A DNA stretch of 36,400 nt from Candidatus Wildermuthbacteria bacterium RIFCSPHIGHO2_01_FULL_48_25 (GTDB lineage: Bacteria; Patescibacteriota; Minisyncoccia; Minisyncoccales; UBA10102). The translations under genes were made by a program, and so were the position numbers. Below the pieces are notes generated by a model. It had not been told where the DNA came from. It was given only the letters and a program-made list of their open reading frames with translations, and made no database searches. This document shows, one piece after another, positions 27,302-35,391 of this stretch (the first letter of the stretch is position 1; every line of letters starts with the position of its first letter). The stretch is from NCBI GenBank assembly GCA_001823155.1, contig MHTR01000014.1:1-36400 (forward strand). Reading direction: 5' to 3'.

Positions 27302-27493
27302 CTAGATGCAGAGACTTGAATGGTACTGCCGCTCCGCCGAGGCCGTTCGGGCGGTGTCCACAACCTCTCTTGCTACTCGCCAGTTCTTGATAATCCGGTA
27401 TGCGTCTCCCGAGGTCAACCCGGCGTTTTGGAGTACCCTCACCAATCTTGCCCCTGTCTCGAACGACAGTTTTTGATCTGTCTTCGTTACCAT
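27302..27493 (-). CDS. Small protein, paralog of 22471-22659
   Basis: MVTKTDQKLSFETGARLVRVLQNAGLTSGDAYRIIKNWRVAREVVDTARTA; SD gaggagg. Confidence 0.75.
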   Translation of the reverse strand: MVTKTDQKLSFETGARLVRVLQNAGLTSGDAYRIIKNWRVAREVVDTARTASAERQYHSSLCI

Positions 27494-27542
27494 TCAAAGC
27501 CTCCTCTTGTGTATATAAGCATACACGATATAAGAAAAAAGT

Positions 27543-27580
27543 CACTATACTATAACTGCTATAGCACTTTCAGTATAGTG
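27543..27580. promoter_or_regulatory. Nested dyad operator candidate (site 1) over the 27302-27493 promoter
   Basis: CACTATACT-5-TGCTATAGCA-5-AGTATAGTG; core sits in the spacer of TGAAAG-17-TATAGT. Confidence 0.75.
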
Positions 27581-27599
27581 AAAAGCTTTACTATATAAT

Positions 27600-28193
27600 T
27601 CAGGGAAGGTATCTCACAAGTAATTTGGAAAAATGATGCGCAACACTTGAAGGGACTTTTGTGTTCTCGATCGTAAAACAATAGACATATTCTTGAACCT
27701 CAAATAGCGAGGTTAAAACATCTACCTCGTCCTCGCATGGAAAGGGATAAATAAATACGCTGTCCTGCACCCTATAAAAACCAAGGTGCTTGAGAAAATC
27801 CCTCAAAGCTTCGCGAGCACGCTTCTTTTGTTCAGGGATATCAAATACCAAGAGGCGCCATTTACCGTCCCAAGTTTTGGGGATAGAAATTCTTAACTTT
27901 GTAATTGAATCTTGAAGTTGATATTCTTTCTGCCTCATCTTTCCTTCTTCGGTCACTTCTAAGATAATGTTCCCTCTAACTTCTCTAATTCTCACGAATT
28001 TCTTGCGCACAAGAGTTTTATATGTTTTCCAGAGGGATTGCTGGGAAATTTTTTTACCTGAAAGAAAAGGTCTAAACGCAAGCAAAACACCTGGCATAGT
28101 AACCGCAACTCCAAGAATAATTCCTCCGGCACACGCAGCTAAAACCTGTTTCATCAGCTCCCCTTTTTGAAATGCCGTATGCTTTTCTTGCAT
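27600..28193 (-). CDS. PaaX-like transcriptional regulator (Cas2-like ferredoxin-fold C-terminus)
   Basis: WDGKWRLLVFDIPEQKKRAREALRDFLKHLGFYRVQDSVFIYPFPCEDEVDVL; winged-helix-like segment before it. Confidence 0.75.
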   Translation of the reverse strand: MQEKHTAFQKGELMKQVLAACAGGIILGVAVTMPGVLLAFRPFLSGKKISQQSLWKTYKTLVRKKFVRIREVRGNIILEVTEEGKMRQKEYQLQDSITKLRISIPKTWDGKWRLLVFDIPEQKKRAREALRDFLKHLGFYRVQDSVFIYPFPCEDEVDVLTSLFEVQEYVYCFTIENTKVPSSVAHHFSKLLVRYLP

Positions 28194-28199
28194 ACTTTT

Positions 28200-28228
28200 A
28201 TTATACCATAGTTGCTATAGCATTTATA
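28200..28228 (-). promoter_or_regulatory. Promoter of the PaaX-like gene with operator candidate (site 2) in the spacer
   Basis: TATAAA-17-TATAAT-6 nt-ATG; TGCTATAGCA at 28213-28222. Confidence 0.7.
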
Positions 28229-28303
28229 GGAAAGTTACAAAACGTTAAAACACGAAGAAATAAAAAGCGCGATTCTTCCAGAGGAAGAAAAGCGCCGTTT
28301 TGA

Positions 28304-29152
28304 CTAGGAGGCGCGACTTTGAGTGATCTGATACACCGTTCCCGCTACCTCCCTCATGAAGACTTCGGGAGGAAGGTCGGGAGCAGCATGTCCGAACGTC
28401 TCAACTCCGATGCCGTGTACAACGAGAAGCCTCCAAAGGGCTTCGCCCTGAGCCATCCCATACGGCGCTCCGGAAGAGAGCAAGATGTTAGTTGATACTG
28501 GCTTACTCTTAAGCCATTCTTGCACTGTGTCCTCGGTATTCGGCCTCACTGGCTGGCCGCCAGGAGTTGCCGGGGGCTTCATGGGCGCGTCGACAAATAC
28601 CACGCGCGTATCCTGCAGGCCAGGCGGGAGCATGCAATTCGCCCACAACCAACGCATCATATCGAGTTCGGTTTCGCCCAGAGGCCTAGACGTTGCAGGG
28701 TAGTAGTACCTCCCCATCAACGCAATTGCGGCCTGCGTGGTTTCCTTGTCCTGCTGGAGCGGCCGCTTCCCGCCCAAGACTATAGTCTCTTTCCACCGCA
28801 CGCCGCTCTCCCATGCATCGGCAAGGTCAATGAGACGGGCTACGGCACGAACGAGCAAGGCGCCTGGCCATGCTGCGTACGTATAGTCCCAGTTTTGAGG
28901 TATGGTTGCGTCGGCAAACCCGCACAACTTCAAATGTCGCAGAAAACGAGCGGGAGGGCATGAAACCTTCACCGCCCCCAGCTCCCAACGCTCCAAGGGC
29001 TCGTTGGTCCCAGGTTTCTTCTGGAAAAAACGTTGCTGGAGCGCCGCGTTGATTTCCGCGAGATTGTCGCCAGGAATACCCACGTCATTAAGGAACTTTT
29101 GAAATCGATGTGCTGGAACGTGATACGTAAAGAGCAGTTCTGACCGTCGCAC
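28304..29152 (-). CDS. Hypothetical protein, weak resemblance to DUF218/SanA-like fold
   Basis: ETIVLGGKRPLQ, NTEDTVQEWL, ILLSSGAPYGMAQGEALWRLL; GTG start with ggagga SD. Confidence 0.55.
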   Translation of the reverse strand: MRRSELLFTYHVPAHRFQKFLNDVGIPGDNLAEINAALQQRFFQKKPGTNEPLERWELGAVKVSCPPARFLRHLKLCGFADATIPQNWDYTYAAWPGALLVRAVARLIDLADAWESGVRWKETIVLGGKRPLQQDKETTQAAIALMGRYYYPATSRPLGETELDMMRWLWANCMLPPGLQDTRVVFVDAPMKPPATPGGQPVRPNTEDTVQEWLKSKPVSTNILLSSGAPYGMAQGEALWRLLVVHGIGVETFGHAAPDLPPEVFMREVAGTVYQITQSRAS

Positions 29153-29236
29153 GAGCTTCCTCCTTCACGTCTGATTTTCAGAGTAGTATTACTCTATACT
29201 CTTTCTATATTTCTGTCAATTTCTGGCGGAAAATAA

Positions 29237-29261
29237 ACTGAGTCCCTTTTGGGGACTCAGT
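29237..29261 (-). terminator. Terminator of the ribosomal protein operon
   Basis: ACTGAGTCCC-CAAAA-GGGACTCAGT then TTATTTT on the minus strand. Confidence 0.8.
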
Positions 29262-29263
29262 CT

Positions 29264-29674
29264 CTACCTCTTGCTCCACTGCGGAGCGCGGCGGGCTCGG
29301 CGAAGGCCGAACTTCTTTCGCTCTCTCATACGAGGGTCTCTCTTTAAGTATCCAAACTTGCCCAGCATGGGCCGCAATTCAGGGTTCCACTCCACCAGAG
29401 CTCTTGCCAATCCATGGCGCACCGCTTCAGCCTGGCTTGAAAGCCCGGCTCCTGAAACCATGACGGTTATGGCGAACTTGGGAAGGTCTGAAATCTTCTG
29501 GAAAACCTCCTGGCACGTTACCCGGTGCTCCGGAATTTGGAAGTAGGACTCGAGCGGCTTTTCGTTCACGGAAAACGCGGAGGCGCCAGGCGTAATACGC
29601 ACCCTCGCAACAGCTGTTTTCCTTCTTCCTATCGCCTCGATATATTTTGTTTCTCCTGTTTTTGTTTTTGGCAT
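29264..29674 (-). CDS. rpsI: Ribosomal protein S9
   Basis: IEAIGRRKTAVARVRI and RDPRMRERKKFGLRRARRAPQWSKR. Confidence 0.98.
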   Translation of the reverse strand: MPKTKTGETKYIEAIGRRKTAVARVRITPGASAFSVNEKPLESYFQIPEHRVTCQEVFQKISDLPKFAITVMVSGAGLSSQAEAVRHGLARALVEWNPELRPMLGKFGYLKRDPRMRERKKFGLRRARRAPQWSKR

Positions 29675-29690
29675 AGTGAGTGTAATCGAA

Positions 29691-30038
29691 CTATTCAAAG
29701 CGAAGTCGCTGTATCTGAATTCTTCGCAGCTTATTGGGCGGAAGCATTCCGTACACCGCTTTTCTCAATACTTCCTGCGGATTTTCCGCCATGAGTTTTT
29801 TCATGGGAATCGTGCGCAGCCCACCTGGAAATCCTGAATGGCGGTAGTAATTTTTCTGCTCTATCTTGTTTCCGGTAACTCTCATTAACTTGATGTTTTT
29901 TACCACAACCACGCCTCCGTCGTCTTTGTAAGGCACAAAGGTTGGTTTTTCTTTTCCGCGCAGCAACACGGCTATTTTGGTAGCCATTCTTCCCAAACTC
30001 TGGTTTGCCGCGTCTATGGTGTGGGTATCTCGTTCCAT
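29691..30038 (-). CDS. rplM: Ribosomal protein L13
   Basis: IDAANQSLGRMATKIAVLLRGK, AVYGMLPPNKL. Confidence 0.97.
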   Translation of the reverse strand: MERDTHTIDAANQSLGRMATKIAVLLRGKEKPTFVPYKDDGGVVVVKNIKLMRVTGNKIEQKNYYRHSGFPGGLRTIPMKKLMAENPQEVLRKAVYGMLPPNKLRRIQIQRLRFE

Positions 30039-30039
30039 G

Positions 30040-30390
30040 TTATTTCACAAACTCAAGAATCGCCATTTCGGCGCTGTTTTCCTTGTTCTTTCCCAGTTTT
30101 ATTACTCTCGTGTATCCCCCTTTCCTTTGTTCGAACGAAGGAACGATTGTCCCCATCATTTTCTTTCCCAGCTCTTGCCCAAGCACCCGCGCTATCTCTC
30201 TCCTTGCCGCAACATCACCTTTTTTGGCGCGCGTCACGAGTTTATCAACCAAAGGAGACACTGCCTTTGCTTTGGCCAGCGTTGTTCTCACCTTTTCCCG
30301 TTCCACGAGCGCTCTTGCAACGCTTTGAAGCAAAGCCTTTCTCTGGCTTCGTTCGCGGGAATGCTTTTTTCCTTTGTTTCGCTTTAACAT
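30040..30390 (-). CDS. rplQ: Ribosomal protein L17
   Basis: HSRERSQRKALLQSVARALVEREKVRTTLAKAKAVSPLVDKLVTRAKKGD. Confidence 0.97.
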   Translation of the reverse strand: MLKRNKGKKHSRERSQRKALLQSVARALVEREKVRTTLAKAKAVSPLVDKLVTRAKKGDVAARREIARVLGQELGKKMMGTIVPSFEQRKGGYTRVIKLGKNKENSAEMAILEFVK

Positions 30391-30394
30391 GGTA

Positions 30395-31174
30395 TCACTT
30401 TTTCTTTGCTGTCTTTTTCTTTGCGGGAGCTTTTTTTGCTACCGCTTTCTTTGCCGGCTTCTCTTTTGGCATCTCAATCGGTTTTATTGTGGGCTCAATC
30501 CCCTCTGCCACAATATCAAACTGGGAACGGAGAACGGACGCGGCTTGGAACAGCGCTTCTTCCGGGCTTATGGAGCCATCGGTTTCCACCTCCAGGGCGA
30601 GTTTATCAAAATCGGTTCGCTCTCCCACGCGCATGTGCTCGGTCTTGAAGCTCACGTTCTTAATGGGGGTGAAAATGGCGTCAAGATACATCATGCCAAT
30701 GTCTTGCTTCCCCTTCTTCATGTCTTCTGCTCGAACATACCCAGTGCCCTGTTCAACCTGAATTTCCAACTCCAGCTCAGCTCCTCTCTGGGTCAAGGTC
30801 GCCACTTTCGCGTCCTTGTTGATAAGCTGAAGCTGGCTCGGAAGCTCGAAATCTCCCCCAGTCACCTCTTTTTCCCCTTTCACTTTCAGGGTTGCTTTCT
30901 GGGGTTCTTCGCCGAACATCTTGAAACGCAAAAGCTTGAGGTTCAAGAGTATGGTTACAACGTCTTCCAAAACACCGGGAATGGTTGAGAACTCGTGCGA
31001 GGTGCCCTTGATCTTTACCTGGGTAATGGCTGCACCTCCCAAAGAAGAAAACAGCACCCTTCTCAAAGAGTTTCCCACGGTCACTCCGTAGCCCGGATAC
31101 AACGAATCAATTTCAAACACGGCTTTGTTGCCTTTCTTTTCCAATACGATTGGTTTTGAAGATAATGGAATCAT
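30395..31174 (-). CDS. rpoA: RNA polymerase alpha subunit lacking a recognisable alpha-CTD
   Basis: PGYGVTVGNSLRRVLFSSLGGAAITQVKI; ends KPIEMPKEKPAKKAVAKKAPAKKKTAKKK. Confidence 0.97.
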   Translation of the reverse strand: MIPLSSKPIVLEKKGNKAVFEIDSLYPGYGVTVGNSLRRVLFSSLGGAAITQVKIKGTSHEFSTIPGVLEDVVTILLNLKLLRFKMFGEEPQKATLKVKGEKEVTGGDFELPSQLQLINKDAKVATLTQRGAELELEIQVEQGTGYVRAEDMKKGKQDIGMMYLDAIFTPIKNVSFKTEHMRVGERTDFDKLALEVETDGSISPEEALFQAASVLRSQFDIVAEGIEPTIKPIEMPKEKPAKKAVAKKAPAKKKTAKKK

Positions 31175-31181
31175 GTAGGTT

Positions 31182-31709
31182 TTATCGTGAATAGAACTCG
31201 AACACCAGCGGAAGGTCGACGGTAAGGGTTACTTCGCCTGGTGAGGGAACATTTGTTATCGACCCTGATAACGCTTCTTTATCCAAAGAAATCCATGAAG
31301 GCGGAACGTATGATTTAATGTTCGTGGGCAGATTCTTAAAAAAGGTGTTTTTCAAGGAAGTTGGCTTAATACTCACCGCGTCTCCTTTCTTTACTTCCAT
31401 GGAAGGAACGTTAACCAGTTTTCCGTTGACAAAGATGTGGCCGTGCGAAACCAGCTGGCGGCTGCCCGCTCTCGTGGGAGAAAATCCCATACGGAACACC
31501 ACGTTATCCAGGCGCATTTCAAGCTTTCTGAGCAGGAGCTCTGCCTTGTCCCCCTCTTTACTCTTTGCTTTAAGGATCTCCTGAACATACCGCTTGAACT
31601 TGCGCTCGCGCAACAAATACTCATTCCTCAGTTCCTGCTTGGTCTGAAGCTGTCTTCCGTATTCTGACGGCTGCGATGGCGGCCTTTTTCGAACGACTGC
31701 TTTTTGCAT
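31182..31709 (-). CDS. rpsD: Ribosomal protein S4
   Basis: LEMRLDNVVFRMGFSPTRAGSRQLVSHGHIFVNGKLVNVPS. Confidence 0.97.
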   Translation of the reverse strand: MQKAVVRKRPPSQPSEYGRQLQTKQELRNEYLLRERKFKRYVQEILKAKSKEGDKAELLLRKLEMRLDNVVFRMGFSPTRAGSRQLVSHGHIFVNGKLVNVPSMEVKKGDAVSIKPTSLKNTFFKNLPTNIKSYVPPSWISLDKEALSGSITNVPSPGEVTLTVDLPLVFEFYSR

Positions 31710-31713
31710 GGTA

Positions 31714-32142
31714 TTACACCCTTCTTACTTTTCTCGGCCGGGGCCCGTTGTGAGGCACCGGGGTTAAGTCTCTAATGGAAATAATTTCCAGATCCTTTGC
31801 GCCAAAGGCGCGCAACGCGGAATCCCTTCCGGTTCCCACTCCCTTGACGAGCAACTCTATCTTTTTCATGCCCCGCGCCTTTGCGGCGTTGTACAGGGTT
31901 TCCGCGACTCTCGAAGCCGCGAACGGGGTGGACTTCTTGGTTCCCTTGAACCCAATGCCTCCCGCGCTCGCTTGAGCCAGGGTGTTCCCCCGCTCATCGG
32001 TCAACGACATAATGGTGTTGTTGTAGGAAGAGAAAATGTAAACGCGGCCCTGCTCCACGACTCTTGAGGGCTTGACTGCCTTTGCTGTTTCCTTGAGGGT
32101 TTCTTCCCCTCCTCCTTTTTGTGCGACTCGTTTCTTTCCCAT
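31714..32142 (-). CDS. rpsK: Ribosomal protein S11
   Basis: VYIFSSYNNTIMSLTDERGNTLAQASAGGIGFKGTKKSTPFAA. Confidence 0.98.
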   Translation of the reverse strand: MGKKRVAQKGGGEETLKETAKAVKPSRVVEQGRVYIFSSYNNTIMSLTDERGNTLAQASAGGIGFKGTKKSTPFAASRVAETLYNAAKARGMKKIELLVKGVGTGRDSALRAFGAKDLEIISIRDLTPVPHNGPRPRKVRRV

Positions 32143-32151
32143 AGGTCAAGA

Positions 32152-32541
32152 TTATGTGGGTGAAGCTGCGGGTTTTCTGCCCGAGCCCATGGTTTTTCGT
32201 ACGTTCCCTTTCACGGTCCTCATATTCGTCTTGGTACGCTGGCCTCGCACCGGAAGTTTCTTCATGTGGCGCATGCCTCTCCAAGTGCCAATGTCACGCA
32301 AACGCTTGACGTTCGCCAGAATGTCACGCTTCAGCTCTCCTTCCACGCGGTATTCCTTTTCAATGATATCCTTGATGCGGTTCAGCTCTTCCGCTTTCAA
32401 CGCGGAGGCGCGGACTTTGGGGTCTACCTTTGCTTTTTCTATTATTTTCAAACTCAAAGCAGGGCCTATTCCAAAGATGTAGGTTAATGAGATCACGATA
32501 TTCTTGTTGTCTGGAATGGTTGTTCCTGCGATTCTGGGCAT
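32152..32541 (-). CDS. rpsM: Ribosomal protein S13
   Basis: MPRIAGTTIPDNKNIVISLTYIFGIG, RDIGTWRGMRHMKKLPVRGQRTKTN. Confidence 0.98.
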   Translation of the reverse strand: MPRIAGTTIPDNKNIVISLTYIFGIGPALSLKIIEKAKVDPKVRASALKAEELNRIKDIIEKEYRVEGELKRDILANVKRLRDIGTWRGMRHMKKLPVRGQRTKTNMRTVKGNVRKTMGSGRKPAASPT

Positions 32542-32544
32542 AGG

Positions 32545-32658
32545 TTATCCTTGTCGCTGCTTGTGCTTGGGATTCGTGCAAATGACGTAGAGTTTGCGCT
32601 CTCGCTTTACGATCTTGCAGTTCTTGCACACGCGTTTTATTGCTGCTCGTATCTTCAT
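32545..32658 (-). CDS. rpmJ: Ribosomal protein L36 (not in the ORF track)
   Basis: Hand translation [37 protein letters not shown]. Confidence 0.95.
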   Translation of the reverse strand: MKIRAAIKRVCKNCKIVKRERKLYVICTNPKHKQRQG

Positions 32659-32776
32659 CCCGTTAGAGGCAGGTCGCGGTCGTGACTGCGACTACTACCC
32701 TGTTATATTGTTTAAACATATCTTTCATTGTGGTACATTTCCCGTTGAGACATACGCGACCGCGGCCTCTAACGGG
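32659..32776. promoter_or_regulatory. Long inverted repeat between infA and rpmJ, candidate cis-regulatory RNA
   Basis: CCCGTTAGAGGC (32659-32670) / GCCTCTAACGGG (32765-32776) plus GGTCGCG (32672-32678) / CGCGACC (32755-32761). Confidence 0.8.
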
Positions 32777-32783
32777 ATTCATA

Positions 32784-33011
32784 TTATTGCTTGTTTCGGT
32801 AAATGATCCTGCCCTTAGTCTCGTCGTATGGGCTCATCTCCACGGTGACCTTGTCACCCGGTAAAATGCGGATACGGTGGATAACGAGCTTCCCCGACAA
32901 ATAGGCGAGGATTTCCTTGCCGTCGTCCAGGCGCACTTTGAACTTCAGGGAAGGCAAGTTCTCGCGCACTTCACCCTGTTTTACCAGGGCTGCGTTTTTG
33001 GGCTCTTTCAT
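32784..33011 (-). CDS. infA: Translation initiation factor IF-1
   Basis: [54 protein letters not shown]. Confidence 0.97.
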   Translation of the reverse strand: MKEPKNAALVKQGEVRENLPSLKFKVRLDDGKEILAYLSGKLVIHRIRILPGDKVTVEMSPYDETKGRIIYRNKQ

Positions 33012-33059
33012 TCCTGTATGTTGCTAACTTTTCAATAGTACCAAAAAGAGAGAAATCGG

Positions 33060-34295
33060 TCAATCCCCCGGCAGCACAAGCTCAATTTCGAGCCTTGAGC
33101 TCGCTTGAGGAATCGTTTGCTTCCAGAACGGGAAGAAGGAAAACTCAAACCGCTCAATCTCGGGGTAGTCGAGCAGCTGCTGCTGAGCCGATGCCTTATT
33201 CTTCCCAAGAAGCTTGAGCGCAACCTCTCCTCTGTCTATAGTATGATACACATTCCCCGATATCGCAAGCTCAAGGGCTGCTTTCTGGGTTGAGGCGGAG
33301 AATGAGGCGCTGTCACGCGTTACCTCCACGGTCCGTTCGTCAAGTAGCTCCTTTGACTCCTTGGTAAGAGCTACCAGCTCTTTGGCAAGACTCCTCAAGT
33401 CGTCTTCTGAAAACGCCAGGCCCCTCACCTTCACGGTTCCCGTAACATTGAACTGCGAAACACCTGCCCCTTTTTCAACCGAAGAAGACATTTTCACCAC
33501 TTCTTCACGCACGCTCTCTTCAAGGAGCGTGAGGGGTTTTGTGGCGCTCTTCAGTTCTTCTTTTGCCGTACTCACGAGCTCCGCGGTGTACGCCTCTTTT
33601 GCTTCTCGTATGTCATCCTCGCTCACTACTGTGACCTCGCTCTTCAAACCTCCCTGCATGGCACTGAACGACTTTCCATACACCACCGTATAGAGCGTAC
33701 TTCCTAAAAGCCCGGGAAGCGAGAAGTTTGATGTACCGATATTGTATTCAACCCCGGCTTCAGCAGCCACCACGCCAACATCCGTGTAGCCGTTTGGCGC
33801 AACAGTGATGCGCGAGGTTGAACGGAACAGCTTCCCTTCTTCGGAAATAAACCTCGTGGTGGTAACCAATATTTGGGTTTTTGCCTGGTTGTTGTACACC
33901 CGTATGGTTCCGGTTGCTTTTGTTTCCTGGGTTTGCTTCCCAGTGGCTGCAAAAAACTTGGTGCCAGACTTTTCCTGTTCTTTCATGGTGCCGGGAATAG
34001 CTTTTATGTCTGGAGAAACAACTCCAAGATCAGGGTCTGCAATAATCGTCTCGTGAAGCGTAACTTCTCTCGAAACAGGTTCAAGAGATACCTTTGCCGA
34101 AGCCAAAAAGGTTTGCAAAGCGAAAAACAGCGCCACGATAAAAAGCCCGGTGCTCAGCCACAGGAGTTTTTTGGAACTCAACCTCATTCTCCGTCTTGCA
34201 GGAGAAACTCTGCGGAGCTTTTGAGATTCCTGTTTTGGTTCCTCCTTTCGCTTGGTTCGCGGAGGCGCTATGTCAAAGAGTTTTTTGCTGGGCAT
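33060..34295 (-). CDS. Baseplate-J-like domain membrane protein
   Basis: TM segment LLWLSTGLFIVALFFAL; FISEEGKLFRSTSRITVAPNGYTDVGVVAAEAGVEYNIG. Confidence 0.65.
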   Translation of the reverse strand: MPSKKLFDIAPPRTKRKEEPKQESQKLRRVSPARRRMRLSSKKLLWLSTGLFIVALFFALQTFLASAKVSLEPVSREVTLHETIIADPDLGVVSPDIKAIPGTMKEQEKSGTKFFAATGKQTQETKATGTIRVYNNQAKTQILVTTTRFISEEGKLFRSTSRITVAPNGYTDVGVVAAEAGVEYNIGTSNFSLPGLLGSTLYTVVYGKSFSAMQGGLKSEVTVVSEDDIREAKEAYTAELVSTAKEELKSATKPLTLLEESVREEVVKMSSSVEKGAGVSQFNVTGTVKVRGLAFSEDDLRSLAKELVALTKESKELLDERTVEVTRDSASFSASTQKAALELAISGNVYHTIDRGEVALKLLGKNKASAQQQLLDYPEIERFEFSFFPFWKQTIPQASSRLEIELVLPGD

Positions 34296-35373
34296 GGTAC
34301 AGTTCCAACACAAGAGGCGTATACTGCGCGTTCATACTGGCGGGAAAGTTTTCCAGGGGAAGAACATCTTTGGGAAGCAGTAAGGAAATGCTGCGATTCT
34401 CTTCTTCCAGGCTTTCCTTCACTTCGGCCAGCAGCGCTCCCCCGCCAAACAGGAACACTGGGCAAGAAATGTTCAATCCGGCGTTCTTCAGCCGCTCTTC
34501 TATCAGTGTACTGAAATTTTTGGCTTCGGGCAAGAAAAGCTCCCGCATGCGAGAACGCAAATCCTCGGAAAGCTCCCCCTGCACATACTTTTCTTTGAAC
34601 TCTCTGGCAATGTTTTGCTTCATTCCCAAGGTACGGGCGAGAACGCCGGTAAAATTGTCTCCGCCCGAGGGAATCTCGTCTGTAAATACGAGTTTTTCAG
34701 ACATGACGAGGGTGAGGGAAGTTTTGCTGTCTCCTATGTCTACGAACACCCCGTCTATTTTCTTTTCCTTCGCGAAAAGAAAGACGGATTCTGTCGTGTG
34801 TGACAAGAGCGGAATGCCCAGCTTGTACTGGCTCCTCATGTAGTTGAGCATGTCTTTGTGGGAACGCAGCAAAAACACTCCCAACCCCTGAAACTCGACA
34901 ACGCGGCCTTTGTACCCTTCCAACACAGGCACTGGGTACCCGTCTATCTTTCGCTCCAAAACAGAGAACCGCTCCAAAAGCACATCCTCTTTGCGAATGC
35001 CCGATTGCGGCTCAAGCGCCTCCAGACTGTTTTCAACCAGCCGCTTCTCAAACTCTTTGGTAAGCGCGTTTGCCTCGTCTTTCGTTATTTCTGTTTGGGG
35101 CGCGGTGCGCTCGAGCGCCTGGTTTGCCTTGCGCGCTTTCAAGAAACTCGGAGAAAATCCCAGTACCACTGTTCCTTCTTCCTTTTCTTTCCAAGAAAGG
35201 AATGAATCCTGCACCAATTCCCACAAGTGCTCCATGGGCCGTCTCCAGAAAATGACGTTCAATTCTTCCTTTCCCCAGAGAACAGCCCGGTTGTTTTCCA
35301 CGAACAAAAACTTGAGGTAGAGGTCTCCCAAATCAATCGCGAATATTCTGTTAGATCGTTTCAAACTCGTCAT
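34273..35373 (-). CDS. PilM/FtsA-like actin-fold ATPase
   Basis: RIFAIDLGDLYLKFLFVE, GVFVDIGDSKTSLTLV, FLFGGGALLAEVKESL. Confidence 0.7.
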   Translation of the reverse strand: MTSLKRSNRIFAIDLGDLYLKFLFVENNRAVLWGKEELNVIFWRRPMEHLWELVQDSFLSWKEKEEGTVVLGFSPSFLKARKANQALERTAPQTEITKDEANALTKEFEKRLVENSLEALEPQSGIRKEDVLLERFSVLERKIDGYPVPVLEGYKGRVVEFQGLGVFLLRSHKDMLNYMRSQYKLGIPLLSHTTESVFLFAKEKKIDGVFVDIGDSKTSLTLVMSEKLVFTDEIPSGGDNFTGVLARTLGMKQNIAREFKEKYVQGELSEDLRSRMRELFLPEAKNFSTLIEERLKNAGLNISCPVFLFGGGALLAEVKESLEEENRSISLLLPKDVLPLENFPASMNAQYTPLVLELYHAQQKTL

Positions 35374-35391
35374 AGTAACAAACCCTGCTCC

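Noticed and set aside
27600-28193. CRISPR-associated Cas2
   Set aside because: The VFDIP...SVFIYPF segment is Cas2-like, but a winged-helix-like part precedes it and no repeats, cas1 or other cas genes are in the window; PaaX-like regulator fits better.
32682-32864. Plus-strand ORFs over infA/rpmJ spacer
   Set aside because: Overlap infA and the inverted repeat with no coding evidence.
33060-35373. Phage or tailocin remnant suggested by the baseplate-J-like domain
   Set aside because: No other phage genes nearby; the domain with a TM anchor next to a PilM-like gene is more consistent with a cell-envelope role.
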